Shown: piece by piece, positions 1-6,139 of the stretch
How positions within the stretch are numbered: position 1 is the first letter of the stretch
Layout: the number at the start of each line of letters is the position of its first letter
Assembly (NCBI GenBank): GCA_020625635.1
Contig: JAHLBL010000051.1
Coordinates: 1-10,045, forward strand
Source of the DNA: a bacterium
Lineage (GTDB): Bacteria; Bacillota; Clostridia; Oscillospirales; Acutalibacteraceae
Direction: 5' to 3'
Length of the DNA stretch: 10,045 nt
Position numbers and translations under genes: made by a program
The notes under the pieces: model-generated
The model's input: the letters and a program-made list of their open reading frames with translations, nothing else
Told to the model about the DNA's origin: nothing
Database searches by the model: none

Positions 1-55
1 TCGCTGACTTGAATATTTATACATTTTTTGAGTAATTTCCTATCACATAAATAAC

Positions 56-101
56 GGTCGGGCAGACAGGCTGCGCTTTTGGCAACCCTGTCTGCCCGAC
101 C
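56..101. terminator. 15-bp perfect hairpin beyond ribF, likely terminator
   Basis: Arms 56-70 and 87-101 are perfectly complementary over 15 bp, with a 16-nt loop. The hairpin lies 35 bp past the ribF stop, so it probably ends the Nudix-ribF transcript. The T-tracts are weak on both sides: TTTACTATTT follows on plus, GTTATTTATG follows on minus. It may therefore serve both directions, including a plus-strand gene left of the window. The stem shares TCGG(G/A)CAGACA with the hairpin after ilvB. Confidence 0.7.
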
Positions 102-135
102 TTTACTATTTCTAATTACTTGTTCACTGAAAAGC

Positions 136-1038
136 TCACTTCAGTATCGACAGCGCGGTGTTTCCGTCGCGCTTTATCGCTTCCTCGAGCTCCTGAAGTC
201 CGCTGAATTTCCTCTCGGGGCGGATAAAATCGCGCAGGCGGACGTCGACCGTCTTTCCGTAGAGCTCGCCGCCCCTGTACTCGGGCATCCATGTCTCGCA
301 GTTCGGGATTCCCGCGTCGGTGATCGTGGGCTTTACTCCCACGTTGGTCACGCCGATATACCGCTCGCCGTCAATTGTGACGATCGAAGCGTACACGCCG
401 AAGCGCGGCAGGACCGTGTTCTCGGGGAAACGGAGGTTGACCGTCGGGGTGTGCATAAGCGTTCCTATGTGATTGCCCTCGACAGAGGTACTCCGCACGC
501 CGAAGTCGTAGCCGAGCAGCCTGTTGGCGCGCTTGATCTCCCCCGCGCGCAGAAGCCTACGAATCTCACTCGAGGACACGACAACGCCGTCCTCGACGAC
601 CGTGTCGCACACAAAGGCGTCTATTCCCTGTCCATAACAGAGCTCGCGGAGCAGCTCGGTATCGCCCGAGCCCGCTCTGCCGAAGCGGTAGTTAAAGCCG
701 CAGAAAACCTTTTTCGCGTTAAAAACGTCCCTTAAAACGTCCTTCACGAAAGCGTAGGGCGTTTTATTTTTCAGTCGCTCAAAATCTATGATATAAAGGC
801 GCTCGATACCGATTTCCTCGAACATCCTGATTTTGTCGGCGTTTGAGGAAAGCTGCTGCTTTGCGCTGTCTTTTTTGGGGCTTGAGGTGAAGAAGAACGC
901 CGCGGGCGTAAGTCCCTCGCGCCTGCACGAAACAGCGGCGCTGAGTACGGCTCGGTGACCGCGGTGAACGCCGTCAAAGAACCCCAGCGCGACGGCTGTG
1001 GGACGCGGCGACGGCGTAAGCTCACGCAAAACACGCAT
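136..1038 (-). CDS. ribF: Bifunctional riboflavin kinase / FAD synthetase
   Basis: This enzyme phosphorylates riboflavin to FMN and adenylates FMN to FAD in the cytoplasm. The 300-aa length fits the bacterial bifunctional family. The N-terminal nucleotidyltransferase half shows GFFDGVHRGH at residues 19-28, with the HxGH nucleotide-binding motif at 25-28. It also has GFNYRFG at 114-120 and SSSEIRRLL at 155-163. The C-terminal flavokinase half has the PTxN motif as PTVN (198-201), FGVYASI (213-219) and ELYGKTVDVRL (258-268). The Glu of ETWMPEY (248-254) sits where the family's catalytic acid is found. The residues before PTVN read LMHT instead of the usual LGF, a mild divergence. The ATG start has AAAGGAG about 10 nt upstream. 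The gene lies 45 bp downstream of the Nudix gene on the same strand and is probably co-transcribed. The common truB neighbour is absent. Confidence 0.95.
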   Translation of the reverse strand: MRVLRELTPSPRPTAVALGFFDGVHRGHRAVLSAAVSCRREGLTPAAFFFTSSPKKDSAKQQLSSNADKIRMFEEIGIERLYIIDFERLKNKTPYAFVKDVLRDVFNAKKVFCGFNYRFGRAGSGDTELLRELCYGQGIDAFVCDTVVEDGVVVSSSEIRRLLRAGEIKRANRLLGYDFGVRSTSVEGNHIGTLMHTPTVNLRFPENTVLPRFGVYASIVTIDGERYIGVTNVGVKPTITDAGIPNCETWMPEYRGGELYGKTVDVRLRDFIRPERKFSGLQELEEAIKRDGNTALSILK

Positions 1039-1083
1039 ATGGTTTAAGCTCCTTTCATAATATTAATTGACAATTCAAAAAGC

Positions 1084-1626
1084 TTACTTATTGTTTAAAA
1101 GCGCGTAAAGCTTCAGAATCGCGATCTGAGTTTTCGCGTCGGGAAGCTGATTGTTAAGCACCATCTCGACCGCCTTTTTAAGCGGAATACGCTCGACGTT
1201 GAGGAACTCGTCCTCGTCGGGGGACTGCTCGCCGACCGACTTTACGCGGCAGGTGTAGAGGTGGATAATCTCGTCCGTGTAGCCCGTGCTGGGGTACATA
1301 GCGCCGAGGGAAACGTAGGAGTAACCCTCACAGCCCGTCTCCTCTTTAAGCTCGCGCTTTCCGTTCTCGAGCACCGTAGCGCCCTTTTCGAGCTTGCCCG
1401 CGGGCAGCTCGAGCGTGATCTCATTGTAGGGATAGCGGAACTGGCGCACAAAGTATAGGCAGTCGTCCTCGTCGAGCGCGGCAACGCACACGCCGCCGAC
1501 GTGGCGGACGACCTCGCGGATCGCGGTGTTGCCGTCGGGAAGCTGCGCCTCGTCAAGAATAACGTGCAGGATTTTTCCGTCAAAAACGGTTTTGCTGCTC
1601 AATGTCTTTTCTGTTAAGTTATCCAT
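1084..1626 (-). CDS. Nudix hydrolase, ADP-ribose pyrophosphatase type
   Basis: This 180-aa protein is of the NudF/ADPRase type, which hydrolyses ADP-ribose to AMP and ribose 5-phosphate. The Nudix box spans residues 77-99, starting with GKLEKG and ending with RELKEETGC (91-99). The metal-binding Glu pair (95, 96) and R91-E92 are intact. The first conserved Glu of the box consensus is Ala83 here. ELPAGKLE just before the box and PSTGYTDE (112-119) after it are typical of ADP-ribose-specific members. Length and the N-terminal beta-rich region match that subfamily. The ATG is preceded by AAAGG at a rather long distance of about 13 nt. It is the promoter-proximal gene of a pair with ribF; both handle adenine-dinucleotide-like molecules. 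I found no convincing promoter in the 76 bp upstream. The ADP-ribose substrate is inferred from the family, not proven. Confidence 0.9.
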   Translation of the reverse strand: MDNLTEKTLSSKTVFDGKILHVILDEAQLPDGNTAIREVVRHVGGVCVAALDEDDCLYFVRQFRYPYNEITLELPAGKLEKGATVLENGKRELKEETGCEGYSYVSLGAMYPSTGYTDEIIHLYTCRVKSVGEQSPDEDEFLNVERIPLKKAVEMVLNNQLPDAKTQIAILKLYALLNNK

Positions 1627-1689
1627 AAATATCCATTACCTTTCATTATGTGCCGCTTTGAGAAAAACGGAGCGGTCACCATTTTCCAA

Positions 1690-1702
1690 GGGGAGTGATT
1701 TT
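1690..1702 (+). promoter_or_regulatory. Strong ribosome site in front of an ATC codon
   Basis: GGGGAG (1690-1695) followed by TGATTTT puts an ATC codon (1703) at ideal spacing. No ATG, GTG or TTG lies at a usable distance in the frame of the carboxypeptidase. This site decides the start chosen for that gene. Confidence 0.6.
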
Positions 1703-2584
1703 ATCAATACATATAACTGCGCCGCGGACTATCGGCTGCAAAAAGTCGCCGCCGACAATCTGTGTGAAAAGTTTCCGTTCATTCGCCGCGCCGTGATAGG
1801 CAGAAGCCTCTGCGGCAGGGATATCACCGCGCTTACTCTCGGTCAGACGCGCGGGTGCGCGCTCTACGCCGCGACCTTCCACGGCAGCGAGTGGCTCAAT
1901 ACGCTTTTTGTGCTGAGGTTCTTTGAGGAGTGCTGCGCCGCTTACAAGTCGGGCGACGAAAAAATAAGGGGTATTATCGGGAAACGCGGGCTCAGCGTTA
2001 TACCCTGCGTCAATCCCGACGGAGTTGAGATCCAGCTTTACGGCTCCGCCTCCTGTGAAAGATACAAGCGCCTTATCGACAGCATAACCGCCGACACAGT
2101 TCACTGGCAGGCGAACGCGCGCGGCGTTGACCTGAACCACAACTTCAGCGCGGGCTGGCGCTCTCTGAAGAAAACCGAGCAGAGTCTCGGAATAACCGCG
2201 CCCGCAGCCACACGGTACGGCGGAACACAGCCGTTCTCCGAGCCTGAGACACAGGCTTTAAGACGGTTCTGCCTTAAAAACTGCGTGAGCAGCGCAATAG
2301 CCTTTCACAGTCAGGGACGCGAGGTCTACTGCACCTACGGCTGCACTCCCGAGGAGAGCTTTATCCTCGGCAAGACTTTTGCCGACGCCGCGGGCTACAG
2401 CCTCACCGTTCCCGAAAAAGCGGCTGTCGGAGGCGGCTTCAAGGACTGGGTAATAGGCTTTCTCGGCAAGCCCGCGATCACGGTGGAAACGGGGCTTGGA
2501 AAGAATCCTCTCCCACTTTCGGATTACCCGAAGGAGTACGAGAGGATCAAAAAAGCTATGCTGAAATGTATTTATACTGAGTGA
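1703..2584 (+). CDS. M14 zinc carboxypeptidase, gamma-D-glutamyl-DAP type
   Basis: Counted from the ATC at 1703 the protein has 293 residues. The M14 catalytic set is complete. Zinc ligands are His60 and Glu63 in HGSEW, and His202 in FHSQGREVY. Arg140 and Asn145 lie in ARGVDLNHNF, and the general base is Glu262 in VETGLG. The GRSLCGRDI segment (33-41) is the usual N-terminal M14 strand. NHN replaces the NRN of pancreatic-type carboxypeptidases; this and FHSQG point to bacterial peptidases that cut gamma-D-Glu-diaminopimelate bonds in peptidoglycan peptides. No signal peptide is visible, so a cytoplasmic role in muropeptide recycling is likely. The open frame extends back to an ATG at 1526, but that stretch is antisense to the Nudix gene and has no ribosome site. 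The gene is divergent from Nudix and converges on asnB with a 3-bp gap. Family certain; substrate inferred. Confidence 0.88.
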   Translation: MNTYNCAADYRLQKVAADNLCEKFPFIRRAVIGRSLCGRDITALTLGQTRGCALYAATFHGSEWLNTLFVLRFFEECCAAYKSGDEKIRGIIGKRGLSVIPCVNPDGVEIQLYGSASCERYKRLIDSITADTVHWQANARGVDLNHNFSAGWRSLKKTEQSLGITAPAATRYGGTQPFSEPETQALRRFCLKNCVSSAIAFHSQGREVYCTYGCTPEESFILGKTFADAAGYSLTVPEKAAVGGGFKDWVIGFLGKPAITVETGLGKNPLPLSDYPKEYERIKKAMLKCIYTE

Positions 2585-2587
2585 TTT

Positions 2588-4897
2588 TTACTCTTCTCTG
2601 AGCTCGTCCACGTTGCTTAAAATATCGTCGATAACGTCGTCGCGGATGATTCCGTCATCGTCGGTGATTTCGGACTGACGGGTGATGTCGATGTACTCCT
2701 CGACAGGCTCCTCGACCGTTTCCTCGTAGCTTTCCTCGATAACGTGGGCGTCATCGTCGTCCTCGTCGGGGAGCTCGAGGGCAATCTGCTCCGCCTGACG
2801 GAGAGGCGTCATTTCCTCCTGAATCATACCGACAATGCTGTTCTGGAGAGTGTGGAACTTTGAAGCGAGCTGGTCGTCATCGTCAAACGCGTCCTCAACG
2901 TTGTCCGTGAGGTCCTGCGCGTAACCGTCGTCGCCGAGCCCCTCCTGAGCCGCGAGCTCAGCCTGAACCTTCGCGATAGCCGCCTTCTGACGCGCGAGCT
3001 TGCGCTTCGCCTCAGCCTTTGCCTTGAGCTCCACGAGGTGGTTCTGTGGCTTTCTGACCTTGGGCTCGTTCTCGTTGAAGTAAATATTGTACCATACGAT
3101 AAACACATAGACGGTCCAGACCTTGCGGCTGTTATCCTCTTTGCCGCTGTAGTGCTCGTCAAGCCAGCCGATAAGGATATCGGAGTTGAAGAACTTCTGC
3201 GCCGTTTCGGAGGTGAACGCGTCCTTTACCACGTTGTAGTAGTGCTCGTCGCGCAGCCAGACGCGCGTCGGCACGGGGAAGCCGAGCTTCTCTTTCTCGG
3301 CGGTCTCTATCGGAAGATGGCGCTGAGCCGCCTTGCGCATGGCGTACTTGGTGTTGTGCTTGTTGCAGCGGAGCTGTGTCGGCAGAGTTGAAGCTACCTT
3401 GAATACCTCCTTGTCGAGGAAGGGAACGCGGAGCTCAAGCGAGTTAGCCATAGACATTCTGTCCGCTTTTAAAAGGATATCGCCTACCATCCAGAGGTTT
3501 ATATCGAGCGCCTGCATACGCGTTACGTCGTCGAGACGGCGCGTGCGGTAGTAGAAGCGGCGTGTAAGACGCTGGGGACGCGTAGCGATGGACGGGTCGC
3601 GGAGGATCTCGCGCTTCTGCTCATAGTCGTACATAAACGCGTTGCCGATATAGCGCTCCTCGAGCGGATGGGTAGCCCTGATGATATAGTCCCTGCCCTT
3701 GATGTCGGGCAGCTTTTTAGCCAGACTGCAAAGCGCGCGGCGGATGCAGTAGGGCACGATTTTCTGGTAGATTTTAAACACGCGCGGGTCGTTGTAGCAG
3801 GTATAGCCGCCGAAAAGCTCGTCGGCGCCCTCGCCCGAAAGGACGACCTTTACGTACTCGCTCGCGAGCCTCGACACGAAGTAAAGCGCGATACAGCTCG
3901 GGTCGGCGAGCGGCTGATCCATATAATACTGAACGGTTGGTACGGCGTCCCAGAATTCCTCGCTCGAGATGAGATGGGTGTGGTGCTCAACGCCGATATG
4001 CTCGGACAAGCCCTTTGCCCACGAGATCTCGTTGTACTTCTCGCCGAAGTCAAAGCCGACGGTAAAGGTTTTCTGGTCGGCGAAATAGGTGGAGACGTAG
4101 CTGGAGTCAACGCCGCTCGAGAGGAAGCAGCCGACCTCAACGTCAGCGATTTTGTGAGCGTTGACGGAGTTCTCGAACACAGCCTCGATCTTGTCGACAG
4201 CCTCTTCCTCGGTCATTGTATCGTCGGGCTTGAACTTTGCTTCCCAGTAGCGGACGGTCTCGACCTCGCCGTTTTTGAAAATCATATAGTGTCCCGGGAG
4301 CAGGCAGTAAACGCCCTCGAAGAAGGTCTCGGGCGGAACCGCGTACTGGAACGAAAGATAGGAGTCGAGCGCGCGGTAGTTGAACTGCTTGTCATATCTC
4401 GGGTGCTCGAGAATACTCTTTATTTCACTGCCCCAGATAAGGTCCTTGTCGACAACGGCGTAGTGCATCGGCTTTATGCCGAAGAAGTCGCGCGCGATAA
4501 AAAGGCTCTTGTCCTTGGTGTTGTAAATGGCGAAGCCGAACATTCCCCTGAGTCGAAGGAGCATATCCTCGCGCCACTGCTCGTAGCCGTGGATGAGCAC
4601 CTCGCTGTCAGCCTCGGTGGAGAAGGTGTGTCCCGCTTCAATAAGCTCTTTTCTTAGCTCCTTATAGTTGTATATCTCGCCGTTGAAGGTGAGCACGAGG
4701 GTTTTATCCTCGTTGTAGATGGGCTGATGTCCCGCCTCGAGGTCGATAATGCTCAGGCGGCGGAAGCCCATACTGACGTAATCGTCGGTGAAAAATCCGT
4801 CAGAGTCGGGACCGCGGTGAGTGATAACCTCGGTCATATTTTTAAGAACAAGGTCGCGGTCAACGACCTCGCCCGTGAATCCGCAAATTCCGCACAT
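2588..4897 (-). CDS. asnB: Glutamine-hydrolysing asparagine synthase with acidic C-terminal tail
   Basis: AsnB-type enzymes use glutamine and ATP to amidate aspartate; in B. subtilis one member instead amidates diaminopimelate in peptidoglycan. The start at MCGICG makes Cys2 the N-terminal nucleophile of the class II glutaminase domain, and AAGGAG lies about 10 nt upstream. Glutaminase motifs include RRLSIID (46-52), NGEIYN (72-77) and ARDFFGIKP (135-143). The synthetase domain has the pyrophosphate loop SSGVDSS (260-266) and SGEGADELFGGY (354-365). The recognisable enzyme ends near residue 610, the normal family length, but the ORF runs to 769. Residues 620-652 are Ala/Lys/Glu-rich and probably form a coiled coil. 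Residues 655-769 are very acidic, including DEDDDDA (711-717), and look disordered. A longer frame to 4945 lacks a ribosome site and would bury Cys2. The gene is apparently transcribed alone from the promoter at 4988-5016. Whether the product is asparagine or amidated wall peptide cannot be told from sequence. Confidence 0.93.
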   Translation of the reverse strand: MCGICGFTGEVVDRDLVLKNMTEVITHRGPDSDGFFTDDYVSMGFRRLSIIDLEAGHQPIYNEDKTLVLTFNGEIYNYKELRKELIEAGHTFSTEADSEVLIHGYEQWREDMLLRLRGMFGFAIYNTKDKSLFIARDFFGIKPMHYAVVDKDLIWGSEIKSILEHPRYDKQFNYRALDSYLSFQYAVPPETFFEGVYCLLPGHYMIFKNGEVETVRYWEAKFKPDDTMTEEEAVDKIEAVFENSVNAHKIADVEVGCFLSSGVDSSYVSTYFADQKTFTVGFDFGEKYNEISWAKGLSEHIGVEHHTHLISSEEFWDAVPTVQYYMDQPLADPSCIALYFVSRLASEYVKVVLSGEGADELFGGYTCYNDPRVFKIYQKIVPYCIRRALCSLAKKLPDIKGRDYIIRATHPLEERYIGNAFMYDYEQKREILRDPSIATRPQRLTRRFYYRTRRLDDVTRMQALDINLWMVGDILLKADRMSMANSLELRVPFLDKEVFKVASTLPTQLRCNKHNTKYAMRKAAQRHLPIETAEKEKLGFPVPTRVWLRDEHYYNVVKDAFTSETAQKFFNSDILIGWLDEHYSGKEDNSRKVWTVYVFIVWYNIYFNENEPKVRKPQNHLVELKAKAEAKRKLARQKAAIAKVQAELAAQEGLGDDGYAQDLTDNVEDAFDDDDQLASKFHTLQNSIVGMIQEEMTPLRQAEQIALELPDEDDDDAHVIEESYEETVEEPVEEYIDITRQSEITDDDGIIRDDVIDDILSNVDELREE

Positions 4898-4987
4898 ATA
4901 TAAAAACTCCTTCCAAAAAAGAATCAGTTGGCATTTTGAACTCATTTTACTGAGATTTTAGCAGATTAAAGTATTAACCCAAGATAT

Positions 4988-5016
4988 AATATATCACATT
5001 TTCCGCCTGTATGCAA
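4988..5016 (-). promoter_or_regulatory. Predicted sigma-A promoter of asnB
   Basis: On the minus strand TTGCAT (5011-5016) and TATATT (4988-4993) are separated by exactly 17 bp. The expected transcript start is near 4981, leaving a leader of about 84 nt with no T-box or known riboswitch that I recognise. The -35 box is one arm of a dyad: ATGCAAT at 5011-5017 and ATTGCAT at 5049-5055. Confidence 0.6.
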
Positions 5017-5070
5017 TTGGTAAAACAGAATATTTTTCAATTAATTCTATTGCATTACCGCTGATTATAG

Positions 5071-5102
5071 AAAGAAAAAGGGGTTGGCTCAAAGAACCAA
5101 CC
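5071..5102 (-). terminator. Intrinsic terminator after the cell-wall hydrolase gene
   Basis: Read on the minus strand, GGTTGGTTC and GAGCCAACC form a 9-bp stem (one G-T wobble) with a TTT loop at 5082-5102. Two C residues and then TTTTTCTTT (5079-5071) follow. It should stop transcripts from the hydrolase gene before the asnB promoter. It coincides with the left end of the inverted-repeat element. Confidence 0.65.
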
Positions 5103-5272
5103 TCTAAATCAGAAAGCTGTATTGATAGTGGAAAGTGACAAGTTATCAGTGGCAGGAAAATGATGTTTTATCAATACAAAAACGCAGGTAATCTCTTTTC
5201 ACTTTAAACTGATCACTGTTGAATAGCATTTGTAGAAACGGGGCTGCTCTTTTAGTTTTGAGCCAGCCCCTT
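5078..5272. repeat. 195-bp MITE-like element with 16-bp inverted repeats
   Basis: AAGGGGTTGGCTCAAA at 5078-5093 recurs inverted as AAGGGGCTGGCTCAAA (complement of 5272-5257), identical at 15 of 16 positions. The interior has no credible gene and is AT-rich. A second perfect 10-bp inverted pair lies inside it: TGTATTGATA (5118-5127) and TATCAATACA (5169-5178). This is the build of a small non-autonomous transposable element. No clear target-site duplication flanks it, and no transposase is in the window. The alternative is two unrelated terminator hairpins that resemble each other, or a structured RNA. Confidence 0.45.
5240..5270. other. GC-rich hairpin just past the hydrolase stop
   Basis: GGGGCTGCTC (5240-5249) pairs with GAGCCAGCCCC (5260-5270) with one bulged base and a 10-nt loop. 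It lies 14 bp beyond the stop of the hydrolase gene. T-tracts are poor on minus (GTTTC) and moderate on plus (TTGGTTATTTT). It may stabilise the 3' end of the hydrolase mRNA or be a weak terminator. It is the right end of the inverted-repeat element. Confidence 0.5.
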
Positions 5273-5284
5273 GGTTATTTTCTG

Positions 5285-6103
5285 TTATCTGTCAAAAAAT
5301 CTTACGCTCTTGAACGTACAGATATATCTCTGCGACTCGTGGAAATCCGAAAAGCCCTCGCTCATAAGCTTGGGGTTGTACATATAGAGTATGCGGTGCT
5401 GAATCGCGGACTTGTCCATATCAAAAATATACGTCACGGCGTCCTTGCAGCTCTGCGACGCGGGGATGCTCGTGCTGCCCGTGTAGTGGAGCTGGCGGAT
5501 GATCTCGGCGACGTCGTCGATACCGTAATAGTTCATAGCGTCCCTTACAGCCTGCGCGATAAGCGCCGCGCCCGTAGTGCCGCCTTCGCCGAATTCGCCC
5601 ATACAAAGCCTCTCGAGCAGAGCGCGGTTGGAGTCGGACAGCTCGACGTGGGTGACGCTGTAGGAGGTGTCGGGGTTGTCGATAGCGACGAGATAGCCCG
5701 CGTCCCACTGAGCGTCATAAGAAGCGGGATAGTCGACGGGAGCCGCGGTCGCGAAAATATGAGGCTCTGTCGGCTTGGTCGTATCCTCCGTAGCTTTCTC
5801 GGGCTTTTCCGTCGCCTTTGCCTGCTTTTTCTCTACGGCTTCGGTCACGGTTTCCTGCGCCTTTGTCTCCGCCGGACGGTTGCTCCTCGGGTCAACTCCG
5901 ACCTCGGAATGTTCGACGATAACGTCGCTCTTCCGCGTTGCGCTTTCCGTCTGAGTCACTGTCGCCGTGGTTTCCTCAACCGAATCGACTGAGGCGGGCT
6001 GCGACGGTCTCCCGACAAACGTAGGAACACCGATAGCAACCGCTACCGCTAAAACGACCGCGATAAGTATTAAGTTGATGCGTTTTTCAAAAAGCTCCCT
6101 CAC
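5285..6103 (-). CDS. Membrane-anchored SleB-like cell-wall hydrolase (putative)
   Basis: The 272-aa protein has a short basic N-terminus and one hydrophobic segment at residues 10-30, with no cleavage site that I see, so it is probably an anchored extracytoplasmic protein. Residues 31-125 are a low-complexity Thr/Glu/Lys linker, as used to cross the wall. The C-terminal domain (about 155-272) resembles the SleB/Hydrolase_2 fold. LLERLCMGEFGEGG (162-175) places Glu170 where the family's catalytic Glu lies. A helix GAALIAQAVRDAMNYYG (178-194) follows where SleB has its AxVxxNR helix, and the protein ends in a short aromatic VRFF strand. The match is divergent, so muramidase or lytic activity is an inference. 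The GTG start (6103) has GAGGTGA 7 nt upstream. It lies 36 bp after the aminotransferase gene and is probably in its operon. SleB relatives act on spore cortex or vegetative wall. Confidence 0.6.
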   Translation of the reverse strand: MRELFEKRINLILIAVVLAVAVAIGVPTFVGRPSQPASVDSVEETTATVTQTESATRKSDVIVEHSEVGVDPRSNRPAETKAQETVTEAVEKKQAKATEKPEKATEDTTKPTEPHIFATAAPVDYPASYDAQWDAGYLVAIDNPDTSYSVTHVELSDSNRALLERLCMGEFGEGGTTGAALIAQAVRDAMNYYGIDDVAEIIRQLHYTGSTSIPASQSCKDAVTYIFDMDKSAIQHRILYMYNPKLMSEGFSDFHESQRYICTFKSVRFFDR

Positions 6104-6139
6104 GCGGAACTCACCTCAACATAATCCGATTATTTACTC

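Noticed and set aside
79..735. Plus-strand open frame (218 codons) opposite ribF
   Set aside because: It begins inside the hairpin at 56-101 and is antisense to a complete ribF with good motifs.
1526..1702. Upstream extension of the M14 peptidase to an ATG at 1526
   Set aside because: The extra 59 residues are antisense to the 5' end of the Nudix gene and the divergent spacer, with no ribosome site and no family similarity.
3668..4657. Plus-strand open frame (329 codons) inside asnB
   Set aside because: It lies opposite the conserved glutaminase and synthetase domains, and its translation shows no family motif.
4898..4945. Upstream extension of asnB to an ATG at 4945
   Set aside because: It would add 16 residues ahead of Cys2, which must be N-terminal for glutaminase activity, and it lacks a ribosome site.
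5219..5992. Plus-strand open frame (257 codons) opposite the hydrolase gene
   Set aside because: No ribosome site or known motif; the minus frame has a membrane anchor, linker and domain layout that make sense.
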